The translations under genes were made by a program, and so were the position numbers. The notes under the pieces were generated by a model that searched no databases, was not told where the DNA came from, and saw only the letters and a list, made by a program, of their open reading frames with translations. A stretch of DNA of 64,000 nucleotides from an uncultured Streptomyces sp. (lineage in GTDB: Bacteria > Actinomycetota > Actinomycetes > Streptomycetales > Streptomycetaceae): the NCBI RefSeq assembly GCF_947488945.1, contig NZ_CANLBS010000027.1, positions 1 through 64,000 of the forward strand, read 5' to 3'. This document shows, in pieces, positions 27,795 through 36,095 of the stretch (position 1 is the stretch's first letter; each line of letters opens with the position of its first letter).

Positions 27795-29999
27795 ATGCGA
27801 CGCCCTCCGCACCAGTCCCCCGGGGCCGACGGTCCGGTGCCCCCGCCCGGCCCCGCCCGCTCCCCCCTCCCCGCCGAGCTGAACCTGTTCGTGGGACGGG
27901 AGAGAGAACTCGCGGCGCTCCGCGCCCTGTTGGAAGAGTCCCGGCTGGTGACCGTCGCCGGGACGGCCGGTGTGGGCAAGTCCCGCTGCGCGCTGCGTGT
28001 GGCCGCCACGGTGGAGAAACGGTACTGCCACGGGGTGCGGGTGGCCGAGCTGTCCGCCGTCACCGATCCCGCCCTGCTGGAGCACGCGCTCGTCGGCGCG
28101 GTCGGCCTCACCGACCACACCACCCGGCCGCCGCGCGCCGCGCTCCTGGACCACCTCGCCGAACGCGAACTCCTGCTCGTGCTCGACGGGTACGAACAGC
28201 TCGTGGAGCCGTGCGCCGAGCTCGTCCAGGAACTGCTGCGGCGCGCCCCCGGACTGCGGGTGCTGGCGGCCGGCCGGCAGCCGCTGCGGCTGGACGGCGA
28301 GGTGGCCTTCGCGCTGCCGCCCATGGCGGACGACGAGGCGCTCGCCCTGTTCACCGAGCGGGGGCGGGCGGTGCGGCCCGGTTTCGCGCCGGACGGCTCG
28401 GAGCGGGAGTCGGCGCGGGAGCTGTGCCGGCGGCTGGACGGGATTCCGCTGGCCCTGGAACTGGCGGCGGGCCGGCTGCGGGCGCTGTCCGTGGAGCAGG
28501 TGCTGCACCGGCTGGACGACCGGTTCCGGCTGCTGACCGGCGGGAGCCGGAGCGCGCCGCCCCGCCATCGGACACTGCGGACCGCGATCGGCTGGAGCCA
28601 CGAGCTGTGCGCGCCCGAGCAGCGGTTGCTGTGGGCCCGGCTGTCGGTGTTCGCGGGCCAGTTCGACCTGGAGGCGGCGGAGTACATCTGCGGCGGCGAC
28701 GGACTGCCGGCCGACTCGGTGCTGGACGTGCTGGACGCGCTGATCGCCCAGTCCGTGGTGGTCCGGGAGGACTCCCCCGCCGGTCCGCGCTACCGGCTGC
28801 TGGACACGGTCCGCGAGTACGGCGCCGAGTGGCTGGCGGCGGCCGGCGACACCGGCCGGCTGCGCCGCAGGCACCGCGACTGGTTCCTGGGACTGGCCAC
28901 CTGGTGCGAGCTGGACTGGTTCGGGCCGCGCCAGGACGAGGTCGCGGCCCGGGTGGAGAGCGAACTGCCCAACCTCCGCCGGGCGATGGAGTGCTCGATG
29001 GAGTCCCCCGACGAGGTGCACCTCGCGCAGTACCTCGCCGGGACGCTCTGGTTCTACTGGGTCGGGTGCGGGCGGCTCGCGGAGGGCCGGCACTGGCTGA
29101 TCCACGTGCTGGAGGAGGACTCCCCGGCGGACCCCTCGCGGCTGAAGGCGCTGTGGGTGCTCGGCTACGTCGCGGTGCTCCAGGGCGACCCGGCGGCGGC
29201 GGTCTCCGCGCTCCAGGAGTGCCGGGAGGAGGCGGAGCGGGCCGAGGACGCCTCGGCGGCCGCCTACGCGGTGCACCGCACCGGCTGCCTCGCGCTGGTG
29301 ACCGACGACCTGGGCCGGGCCGAGGGGCTGCTGCGGGACGCGCTCGCCCGCTACCGGGAGGTCGGCGAGCTGAACAGCAACGTGCTGCTGGCGCAGGTGG
29401 AGCTGGCGATGGCGGTGGCGTTCCAGGGTGATCTGGAGGGGGCGGCGGAGATCTGCCGCGAGGCCCGGGAGATCTCCGAGGACCACGGCGAGCGATGGGC
29501 GCGGACGTACGCGCTGTACGTACTGGCCTACGCCGAGCTGCGGCAGGGCCGCACGGCGCGGGCACGGCAGATGCTGCGGGACGCGCTCGCCACCGGCTTC
29601 GCCTTCCGCGACCTGCTGGCCACGGTGCTGTCGCTGGAGCTGCTGGCGCTGGTCGCCGTGCTGGAGGGCGAACCGGCCGAGTCGGCGGTGCTCCAGGGCG
29701 CGGCCGACGGGGTGTGGCCCTCGGTGGGCATGCCGCGGTTCGGTTCGACCCACTACGGCCTGCCCCGCGTGGAGGGCGAGGAGCTGGCCCGCGCCGCGCT
29801 GGGCGACGCCCGGTACGCGGTGGCGGCGCGGACCGGCTCCCTGCTGCCGCTGGAGACGGCGGTGGCGCGGGCGCTGGCGGGCGGCGCGCCGGCGGGCGAC
29901 GAGGGGGCCGCGGGGGCCGGCGCCGGGGCGGTGGTACCGAGGTCCGTGGGAACGCGAAGGCCCGCCGCCTCCCGGTTCGACCGGGAGGGGCGGGCCTGA
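27795..29999 (+). CDS. STAND-type ATPase with winged-helix and TPR-like region, no DNA-binding domain
   Basis: Signal-transduction NTPase resembling the ATPase core of LuxR/AfsR-type Streptomyces regulators. After a proline-rich leader, NLFVGRERELAAL (30-42) starts the NTPase. Walker A is GTAGVGKS (56-63) and Walker B is LLLVLDGYEQ. GIPLALELAAGRL is the GxP-type motif of the NB-ARC group. A winged helix (RLSVFAGQFDLEAAEY) and a helical repeat region follow to about 690. Homologues usually finish with a LuxR-type HTH; here the protein ends in an Ala/Gly-rich tail whose last codons form the rpsD terminator. The ATG at 27795 is the only one before the conserved domain. What it controls is unknown. 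Confidence 0.85.
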   Translation: MRRPPHQSPGADGPVPPPGPARSPLPAELNLFVGRERELAALRALLEESRLVTVAGTAGVGKSRCALRVAATVEKRYCHGVRVAELSAVTDPALLEHALVGAVGLTDHTTRPPRAALLDHLAERELLLVLDGYEQLVEPCAELVQELLRRAPGLRVLAAGRQPLRLDGEVAFALPPMADDEALALFTERGRAVRPGFAPDGSERESARELCRRLDGIPLALELAAGRLRALSVEQVLHRLDDRFRLLTGGSRSAPPRHRTLRTAIGWSHELCAPEQRLLWARLSVFAGQFDLEAAEYICGGDGLPADSVLDVLDALIAQSVVVREDSPAGPRYRLLDTVREYGAEWLAAAGDTGRLRRRHRDWFLGLATWCELDWFGPRQDEVAARVESELPNLRRAMECSMESPDEVHLAQYLAGTLWFYWVGCGRLAEGRHWLIHVLEEDSPADPSRLKALWVLGYVAVLQGDPAAAVSALQECREEAERAEDASAAAYAVHRTGCLALVTDDLGRAEGLLRDALARYREVGELNSNVLLAQVELAMAVAFQGDLEGAAEICREAREISEDHGERWARTYALYVLAYAELRQGRTARARQMLRDALATGFAFRDLLATVLSLELLALVAVLEGEPAESAVLQGAADGVWPSVGMPRFGSTHYGLPRVEGEELARAALGDARYAVAARTGSLLPLETAVARALAGGAPAGDEGAAGAGAGAVVPRSVGTRRPAASRFDREGRA
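29958..29997. terminator. Shared terminator of rpsD and the STAND gene, inside its last codons
   Basis: AGGCCCG (29958-29964) pairs with CGGGCCT (29991-29997), continuing inward through CC/GG and CTCCCGGT/ACCGGGAG around one bulged G to a 3-nt loop. It lies 27 nt downstream of rpsD. It encodes the last 14 or so residues of the convergent STAND protein and ends within its stop codon. Confidence 0.7.
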
Positions 30000-30023
30000 G
30001 CTGCGGTGAGCGCTACGCCTGGA

Positions 30024-30638
30024 TCAGCGGGCGTAGTACTCGACGACCAGCTGCTCGTCGCAGATGACCGGGATTTCCTTGCGGTTCGGGTCCCGGTCCA
30101 GGCGGAAGGCCAGGGCCTTCAGGTTCACCTGGAGGTAGCGCGGGGTCTCGCCGTCGGTGTCGTAGCCACCCTCACGGGCGACCTGGAACGGCACCTTGGA
30201 GCGGCTGCGCTCGCGGACCTGGACGACGTCGTCCGGACGGACACGGAACGACGGCTTGTCGACCTTGCCACCGTTGACCTCGATGTGGCCGTGCACGACC
30301 ATCTGACGGGCCTGGTAGATGGTGCGGGCGATGCCCGAACGCAGGACCAGGGCGTCGAGGCGGCGCTCGAGCTCGACGACCAGCGCCTCGCCCGTCTTGC
30401 CTTCGGCCTTCTTGGCACGGTCGTAGGCGCGCGCCATCTGGCGCTCGCTGATGTCGTACTGCGCGCGGAGGCGCTGCTTCTCCAGCAGACGGACCTTGTA
30501 GTCCGAGTTCTGCTTGCGGCCGCGGCCGTGCTCGCCCGGCGGGTACGGACGAGCCTCGAAGTACTTGACAGCCTTCGGCGTCAGGGCGATGCCGAGGGCA
30601 CGCGACTTCTTGACCTTGGGACGCGACTGGTTAGGCAC
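30024..30638 (-). CDS. rpsD: 30S ribosomal protein S4
   Basis: Primary 16S rRNA binding protein that nucleates 30S assembly. The 204 residues contain the S4 N-domain and the S4 RNA-binding motif (RLDALVLRSGIARTIYQARQMV then GHIEVNGGKV). The N-terminus lacks the four zinc cysteines of C+ type S4 proteins, so this is the C- form. It is monocistronic here, away from the main ribosomal operons, as in other Streptomyces. It starts with GTG preceded by GGAGG about 10 nt upstream. Only 56 nt separate it from the divergent DUF2470 gene, so its promoter and leader probably lie inside that gene's 5' end. Confidence 0.97.
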   Translation of the reverse strand: MPNQSRPKVKKSRALGIALTPKAVKYFEARPYPPGEHGRGRKQNSDYKVRLLEKQRLRAQYDISERQMARAYDRAKKAEGKTGEALVVELERRLDALVLRSGIARTIYQARQMVVHGHIEVNGGKVDKPSFRVRPDDVVQVRERSRSKVPFQVAREGGYDTDGETPRYLQVNLKALAFRLDRDPNRKEIPVICDEQLVVEYYAR

Positions 30639-30661
30639 GTTCTCCAGACCTCCGTTGTAGG

Positions 30662-30680
30662 TTAGGTTAGGCTTACCTTA
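30662..30680 (+). promoter_or_regulatory. DmdR1/IdeR-type iron box
   Basis: TTAGGTTAGGCTTACCTTA matches 17 of 19 positions of the Streptomyces DmdR1 iron box consensus (TTAGGTTAGGCTCACCTAA). It lies 14 nt upstream of the first possible start of the DUF2470 gene and 24 nt upstream of rpsD on the other strand. Iron-dependent repression of the DUF2470 gene is the simplest reading. Confidence 0.8.
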
Positions 30681-30694
30681 CTCAAGGAGATCGC

Positions 30695-31528
30695 ATGTCT
30701 CGCCCTGGGAACACCAGTCACATCACGGACACAGCAGACAGCGGCAGCATCTCTGAGGATGCTGCTACGACGGAAGGCCGATCTGATCGTGGTCAGCCGC
30801 GTCCCAGCGGGCTTGAAACCACTCGGATGCCGTCAGCAGCCGAGCGCACACGAACTCTCGTACAGAGTACCTGCTCCGCGGTACTGGTCGTGACCGGCCT
30901 CGATCTGGCCCATCCGGACCACCTCGTCCCCGACTCCCGCGGCGTCGGTCCCGACGGCGACCTCTTCCTCACCTTCCCGGTGGAGTCCCCCGCCGTACGG
31001 GCCGCGAGCCTCGCCCGGAACGACGAGCTGCCGGCCGTGCTGGAGCTCTCGGACGTGGCCCCCGTCGCGGTCCCGCACCGGATCCGCGGCCGGGCCCGGG
31101 TGAGCGGCTGGCTCTCCTGCGTACCCGGACTCGCCGGCCCCGGCCGGATGGCACTGCGCCTGGAGTTCGGCGAGGCGTACGTCGACGACCTCTGGGGCGC
31201 CGAGGAGGTCGGGGCGGAGGCGTTCCGGGACGCGCGCCCCGATCCGCTCGCCGCGCACGAGACGGAGCTGCTCCAGCACCTGCACGCCGCGCACGGCGAA
31301 CAACTGCGGACGCTGTGCGCGCTGCTCGGCGAGCGCTCCGCCGTCGCGGGCGGCCCCGGCGGTCCGGACGTCGTGCCGGTCGCCCTCGACCGCTTCGGGC
31401 TGCGGGCCCGTTTCCTGGAGGGCCGGGGCGCCTGCTTCGACGCGCGCTTCGACTTTCCCGAACCGGTGCGCGACACGGGCGAGCTGCAGCGCGCGATGTA
31501 CCGGCTGTTCGAGGCGGCGGCCCACTGA
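30695..31528 (+). CDS. DUF2470 domain-containing protein, likely iron-regulated
   Basis: Probably a haem/iron-utilisation protein. The C-terminal part (VVPVALDRFGLRARFLEG to the end) matches the DUF2470 fold that forms the C-terminal domain of HugZ-type haem-degrading proteins; the exact reaction is unknown. The start at 30695 has AAGGAGA 4 nt upstream and gives 277 residues. However, residues 1-60 have poor third-position GC and low complexity, and conserved sequence seems to begin around MPSAAERTRTLV. A start at 30827 (233 residues) is therefore an alternative. An iron box lies just upstream. Confidence 0.8.
   Translation: MSRPGNTSHITDTADSGSISEDAATTEGRSDRGQPRPSGLETTRMPSAAERTRTLVQSTCSAVLVVTGLDLAHPDHLVPDSRGVGPDGDLFLTFPVESPAVRAASLARNDELPAVLELSDVAPVAVPHRIRGRARVSGWLSCVPGLAGPGRMALRLEFGEAYVDDLWGAEEVGAEAFRDARPDPLAAHETELLQHLHAAHGEQLRTLCALLGERSAVAGGPGGPDVVPVALDRFGLRARFLEGRGACFDARFDFPEPVRDTGELQRAMYRLFEAAAH
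30744..30765. repeat. Perfect 8-bp hairpin between rpsD and the DUF2470 domain
   Basis: GCAGCATC and GATGCTGC surround a 6-nt loop. It lies in the region of atypical composition at the 5' end of the DUF2470 frame, and about 105 nt upstream of rpsD on the other strand. It may be part of an rpsD leader RNA rather than coding constraint. Confidence 0.45.
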
Positions 31529-31553
31529 GACCCGCCGGCGGCGCGCGCTCCCC

Positions 31554-32924
31554 TCAGGACCGGCCCGTGTCGCCCTCGGGCGTGCGGCCCAGCCGCTCGC
31601 GGACCCGGTCCACCACGTCCGCGTACCGCGCCTCGGCGCCGTACCGGGTCGGCGTGTAGTACTGACGGCCGCGGACCGCGTCGGGGGCGTACTCCTGGGC
31701 GGCGATGCCACCGGGGACGTCGTGCGGGTAGACGTACCCCTGGGCGTGGCCCAGCTTCGCCGCGCCCTGGTAGTGGCCGTCGCGCAGATGGGCGGGGACC
31801 GGGCCGGCCAGGCCCTTGCGGACGTCCTCCCGGGCGGCGGAGATGGCGAGGGTGGCCGCGTTGGACTTCGGCGCGAGCGCCAGCGCGATGGTGGCGTGGC
31901 TCAGGGTCAGCGCCGCCTCCGGGAAGCCGATCATGGCCACGGCCTGGGCGGCGGCGACCGCGGTCGGCAGCGCGTGCGGATCGGCGAGGCCGATGTCCTC
32001 GCTGGCGGAGATCATCAGCCGCCGCGCGATGAAGCGCGGGTCCTCGCCGGCCTCGATCATCCGGGCCAGATAGTGCAGGGCCGCGTCGACGTCGGAGCCG
32101 CGGATGGACTTGATCAGCGCGCTCGCCACGTCGTAGTGCTGGTCGCCGTCCCGGTCGTACTTCACGGCGGCCCGGTCCACGGTCGCCTCGACCGTCTCCA
32201 GGGTGATCTCCGCCTCGTGCGTGGAGAGCGCCGCACCGGCCGCGGCCTCCAGGGCGGTCAGCGCCCGGCGCGCGTCGCCGCCCGCGATGCGCAGCAGGTG
32301 GGCCTCGGCGTCCCCGGCCAGGGTCACCGCCCCGCCGAGCCCCCGCTCGTCGGTGACGGCGCGCCGCAGCAGCGCGCGCAGGTCCTCGTCGGTGAGCGGT
32401 TCCAGGGTGAGCAGCAGCGAGCGCGAGAGCAGCGGCGAGATGATCGAGAAGTACGGGTTCTCCGTGGTGGCGGCGATGAGCGTCACCCAGCGGTTCTCCA
32501 CGGCGGGCAGCAGCGAGTCCTGCTGGGCCTTGGAGAAGCGGTGGATCTCGTCCAGGAAGAGGACGGTCTCCTTGCCGAAGCCCCCGGTGGCGCGGCGCGC
32601 GCTCTCGATGACCGCGCGGACCTCCTTGACGCCCGCGGTGATCGCGGAGAGCTCCACGAAGCGCTTGTTGGTCGCCTTGCTGACCACGTAGGCGAGGGTG
32701 GTCTTGCCGGTGCCGGGCGGGCCCCACAGGATCACCGAGGACGGGCCCGCCGGGCCGCCGCTCTCCCCCACCAGCCGGCGCAGCGGCGAGCCCGGTTTGA
32801 GCAGGTGCTGCTGGCCGACGACCTCGTCCAGGACTCGGGGACGCATCCGGACAGCGAGGGGGCTGCTGGACGGGTCCTTCTCCTGGCGGTCTTCGGCTGC
32901 GGCGGTGAAAAGGTCGGGCTCCAC
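31554..32924 (-). CDS. rarA: Replication-associated recombination protein A (RarA/MgsA) AAA ATPase
   Basis: Clamp-loader-like ATPase acting at stalled replication forks. It has Walker A GPPGTGKTT (68-76), Walker B LFLDEIHRF, a sensor region TTENPYFS, and the C-terminal tetramerisation domain (about 270-430, with LARMIEAGEDPRFIARRLMI). The GTG at 32924 (MEPDLFTAAAEDRQ) is chosen by agreement with homologues, giving 456 residues. A TTG 30 nt further upstream is possible but lacks a better ribosome site. The spacing to the VKOR gene is 93 nt. Confidence 0.92.
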   Translation of the reverse strand: MEPDLFTAAAEDRQEKDPSSSPLAVRMRPRVLDEVVGQQHLLKPGSPLRRLVGESGGPAGPSSVILWGPPGTGKTTLAYVVSKATNKRFVELSAITAGVKEVRAVIESARRATGGFGKETVLFLDEIHRFSKAQQDSLLPAVENRWVTLIAATTENPYFSIISPLLSRSLLLTLEPLTDEDLRALLRRAVTDERGLGGAVTLAGDAEAHLLRIAGGDARRALTALEAAAGAALSTHEAEITLETVEATVDRAAVKYDRDGDQHYDVASALIKSIRGSDVDAALHYLARMIEAGEDPRFIARRLMISASEDIGLADPHALPTAVAAAQAVAMIGFPEAALTLSHATIALALAPKSNAATLAISAAREDVRKGLAGPVPAHLRDGHYQGAAKLGHAQGYVYPHDVPGGIAAQEYAPDAVRGRQYYTPTRYGAEARYADVVDRVRERLGRTPEGDTGRS

Positions 32925-33017
32925 GTCCCAAAGCCTATGCCCCGCCACCGACAACGCGGACGGGGCGGCCGGGCGCGGGGCTCCGGCGAGGAGTGGCGGA
33001 CGCCCGGCGTGCGGGGA

Positions 33018-33653
33018 TCAGCTGGTCCAGAAGTCCCACCAGCGGGTCAGGATCAGCATGCCGATGACACCGATCCAGAGCACCGGCGGCACCCAGTGGA
33101 ACTCGGTGAGCCCGTTGCGCAGCCAGGCGGGGGCGGGCAGGATCCGGTGCTTGATGTTGTGGATCGTGACGTAGCAGAACATCGTGATGGTGGCGACCCA
33201 GGCCAGGCAGCACCAGAGGCAGAGCGAGTTGATGTTGTAGAGCGACTGGTACTGGAGCCAGGTGCAGAAGCCGACGCCGAAGAGGGTGCCCGCGTTGAGG
33301 CCGAGCCAGTACCAGTCGCGGAAGCGCGCGCCGGCCAGCAGCGCCATGCCGATGCCGACGACCACGGCGTAGGTGACGAGTCCGAGCATCGGGTTGGGGA
33401 AGCCGAAGGCCGCCGCCTGCTCGCTCTTCATGACGTTGCCGCAGGCGACGACGGGGTTGAGGCTGCATCCCGGGGTGAAGCTCGGGTCTTCCAGCAGCTT
33501 GAACTTGTCGATGGTGATGACCCAGGAGGCGAGCAGCCCCGCCGCACCGGTGATCACCAGCAGCAGGGCGAACGCGCGGCCGGCGCCCGTGAGGCGCTTT
33601 CCGCCGTCCTCCGTCCGGTCCGGGCGGGACCGGTCTACCGTTGCAGTCGTCAT
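33018..33653 (-). CDS. Vitamin K epoxide reductase (VKOR) family membrane protein
   Basis: Quinone-linked integral membrane oxidoreductase that probably reoxidises a DsbA-like partner during disulfide formation outside the cell. The 211 residues have about five membrane segments. The loop cysteines are C63 and C71 (GCSLNPVVACG), and the active-site CxxC is C145-L-W-C148, with an extra C149. There is no fused thioredoxin domain, so a separate partner is needed; none is adjacent. The ATG at 33653 is the most likely start, although its ribosome site is weak. Confidence 0.9.
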   Translation of the reverse strand: MTTATVDRSRPDRTEDGGKRLTGAGRAFALLLVITGAAGLLASWVITIDKFKLLEDPSFTPGCSLNPVVACGNVMKSEQAAAFGFPNPMLGLVTYAVVVGIGMALLAGARFRDWYWLGLNAGTLFGVGFCTWLQYQSLYNINSLCLWCCLAWVATITMFCYVTIHNIKHRILPAPAWLRNGLTEFHWVPPVLWIGVIGMLILTRWWDFWTS

Positions 33654-33982
33654 ATCTCGTTCCGTCACTGGATCGTCGGCCGGGGCACCGTCATTGTGCC
33701 GCACCGAGGGCCGGATCATCCGTTCGATGGACATAAGAACGTGCGGGAAACGCGGGGGTGCGGCGGCGGTGACATGGGCTCTCCCCGGTGGACCACCGCG
33801 CAGCCCGCGGGGGCGTTCCGCCCGATTCCGCCCGCACGGATGAACGACGCGTTTCCGGGTTGACGACCTGCGCCCGCCGGACGGGCTCCGGCGCCGCGCG
33901 CGGCCCCTCGGAACACGCCTACGGGCCGGGGCGTGGGCCCCGGCCCGTAGGCGTGTTCCGTCCGCGCGGCGGCGGCCCCGCC
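33654..33982. other. Intergenic region between the VKOR gene and hisS
   Basis: This 329-bp non-coding stretch holds the VKOR promoter side and, at 33909-33960, the hisS terminator. I see no conserved small gene or RNA in the rest; frames through it are shadows. Confidence 0.5.
33909..33960 (-). terminator. hisS terminator: perfect 24-bp hairpin
   Basis: Positions 33909-33932 and 33937-33960 are perfectly complementary around a GTGG loop. The hairpin lies 22 nt after the hisS stop. There is no U-tract. Confidence 0.75.
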
Positions 33983-35245
33983 TCAGACCAGGCGGGCGCG
34001 GATCGCCTCGACGACGCCGTCCAGCGGCACCGCCGTCTGCTCGCCGGACTCCATCTCCTTGAGCTGCACCACGCCCTCGGCGAGGTCGCGCTCGCCGGCG
34101 ACGACGGTGAGGCGCGCACCGGAGCGGTTGGCGCTCTTCATCGCACCCTTCAGCCCCCGGCCGCCGAACGCGAAGTCGGCCGCCACGCCGGACCGGCGCA
34201 ACTCGGTGACCACGCCGAACAGCACTCGCCGGGCCTCCTCGCCGAGCGGCACCGCGTAGACGCTGGTGGGGGCGGGGATGTCCAGCTCGACGCCCTCGGC
34301 CTCCAGCGCGAGCACCGTGCGGTCCACGCCGAGCGCCCAGCCGACGGACGGCAGCGCGGGGCCGCCGATCATCTCGGAGAGCCCGTCGTACCGCCCGCCG
34401 CCGCCGACCGCGGACTGCGAGCCGAGCCCGTCGTGGACGAACTCGAAGGTGGTGCGGGTGTAGTAGTCCAGCCCGCGCACCAGCTTCTCGTCGTCCTCGA
34501 ACGCGACGCCGGCCGCGGTCAGCAGGGCGCGGACCTCCTCGTGGTACGCCTTGCAGGCGTCGCAGAGGTGGTCGCGCAGCATCGGGGCGCCGGCCAGCTG
34601 CTTCTGCACCTCGGCGCGCTTGTCGTCGAGGACCCGCAGCGGGTTGATCGCGCTGCGGCGGCGGGTCTCCTCGTCCAGGTCGAGCCCGGCCAGGAAGCCC
34701 TGCAGCGCCTCGCGGTAGACCGGGCGGCACTCCTTGTCGCCCAGCGAGTTCAGCAGGACGCGGAACTGCGCAAGCCCCAGCGACCGGTACGCCTGGTCGG
34801 CCAGGATGATCAGCTCGGCGTCCAGCACCGGGTCCTCGGCGCCGATCGCCTCCGCGCCGACCTGCGAGAAGTGGCGGTAACGGCCCTTCTGCGGACGCTC
34901 GTAGCGGTAGTACGAGCCGGAGTACCAGAGCTTGACCGGGAGGTTGCCCAGCTTGTGCAGGTTGGCCTCCAGCGCCGCGCGCAGCACCGAGGCGGTGCCC
35001 TCGGGGCGCAGCGCCAGTTCGGAGCCGCCCTTGGTGGTGAGGGTGTACATCTCCTTGGTGACGATGTCGGTGGACTCGCCCACCCCGCGGGCGAAGAGGT
35101 TCACGTCCTCGAAGCCGGGGGTCTCGATGTAGCCGTAGCCCGAGGCGCGCAGCGGCGCGGAGATGGCCTCACGGACCGCCAGGAACTTCGCGGAGTCCGG
35201 CGGGATGAGGTCGTAGGTGCCCTTGGGGGCCTGGAAGGTGCTCAC
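33983..35245 (-). CDS. hisS: Histidyl-tRNA synthetase
   Basis: Class II synthetase that charges tRNA-His. Seen in sequence: the N-terminal FQAPKGTYDLIPPDS, motif 2 region RPEGTASVLRA with SYYRYERPQKGRYRHF, the histidine-binding loop LVRGLDYYTRTTFEF, motif 3 (ALGVDRTVLALE), and a C-terminal anticodon-binding domain starting at about 330. The 420 residues are standard. It starts 15 nt downstream of the MBL hydrolase gene, so the two form one transcript. Confidence 0.96.
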   Translation of the reverse strand: MSTFQAPKGTYDLIPPDSAKFLAVREAISAPLRASGYGYIETPGFEDVNLFARGVGESTDIVTKEMYTLTTKGGSELALRPEGTASVLRAALEANLHKLGNLPVKLWYSGSYYRYERPQKGRYRHFSQVGAEAIGAEDPVLDAELIILADQAYRSLGLAQFRVLLNSLGDKECRPVYREALQGFLAGLDLDEETRRRSAINPLRVLDDKRAEVQKQLAGAPMLRDHLCDACKAYHEEVRALLTAAGVAFEDDEKLVRGLDYYTRTTFEFVHDGLGSQSAVGGGGRYDGLSEMIGGPALPSVGWALGVDRTVLALEAEGVELDIPAPTSVYAVPLGEEARRVLFGVVTELRRSGVAADFAFGGRGLKGAMKSANRSGARLTVVAGERDLAEGVVQLKEMESGEQTAVPLDGVVEAIRARLV

Positions 35246-35260
35246 AGAAAGGTCTCTCGT

Positions 35261-35947
35261 CTACATTCCTCGGCGGGGCGCGGCCATCCCGTGCAGATAC
35301 GGGTTGGCGACGCGCTCACGGCCGATGGTCGTCTGGGGGCCGTGGCCGGACAGCACCACGGTCGAGTCGTCGAGCGGCAGGCACACGCGGGCCAGCGACT
35401 CCAGCAACTCGGTGTGGTCGCCGCCGGGCAGGTCGGTGCGTCCGACGGAGCCGGCGAAGAGCAGGTCGCCCGAGAACAGGACCGGCGGCACGTCACCGGA
35501 CCCGGGCATCCCGAAGGTCACCGACCCCTTCGTATGGCCGGGCGCGTGCGAGACGCCGAACTCCATTCCGGCCAGCTCCAGCAGCGCGCCGTCGGCGAGC
35601 TCCTTGACGTCGTCCGGCTCCCCCACCGTCAGCTCGCCCATCAACGGCATCCCGATGGAGCGGCCGAGCGCCTTCTCCGGGTCGCTCATCATGTAGCGGT
35701 CGCGGGGGTGGATCCACGCGGGGACGTCGTGGGCGCCGCAGACCGGGACGACGGAGGCGACGTGGTCGATGTGCCCGTGGGTGAGCACGACGGCGACGGG
35801 CTTGAGGCGGTGCTTGCGCAGTGCGTCCTCGACTCCCTGTGCGGCCTGGTGGCCGGGGTCGATGATCACGCACTCCTCACCGGCGGCGGGGGCGACCAGG
35901 TAGCAGTTGGTCCCCCAGGCCCCGGCGGGGAACCCGGCAATGAGCAC
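35261..35947 (-). CDS. MBL-fold metallohydrolase (glyoxalase II-like)
   Basis: Metallo-beta-lactamase fold hydrolase, probably acting on a thioester or similar small substrate. The metal motif HGHIDH spans 57-62 (LTHGHIDHVAS), with further ligands in HAPGHTKGS and SGDLLF and the final histidine in SGHGPQTT. The GTG at 35947 is chosen because AAGGAC sits 5 nt upstream, giving 228 residues; a longer frame upstream is not conserved. It precedes hisS and is divergent from the cyclophilin gene, an arrangement seen in other actinobacteria. Confidence 0.9.
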   Translation of the reverse strand: MLIAGFPAGAWGTNCYLVAPAAGEECVIIDPGHQAAQGVEDALRKHRLKPVAVVLTHGHIDHVASVVPVCGAHDVPAWIHPRDRYMMSDPEKALGRSIGMPLMGELTVGEPDDVKELADGALLELAGMEFGVSHAPGHTKGSVTFGMPGSGDVPPVLFSGDLLFAGSVGRTDLPGGDHTELLESLARVCLPLDDSTVVLSGHGPQTTIGRERVANPYLHGMAAPRRGM

Positions 35948-36095
35948 GTTCGTCCTTAAAGTCGTCCGTCGGAATCCGGCCGCGGCAGCCGATGCGGCAG
36001 ACGAGAGCCTACCGGCGCTCCTCATTCCACAGCTAACCCATATACCGTACGGGCACATCCAGGCCCGTTCAGACGACGTACAAGGAGACCAACCG

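Noticed and set aside
32925..33017. Hairpin GCCGGGCG/CGCCCGGC as a VKOR terminator
   Set aside because: Only 8 bp of stem around a 25-nt loop; too weak to call in this GC-rich sequence.
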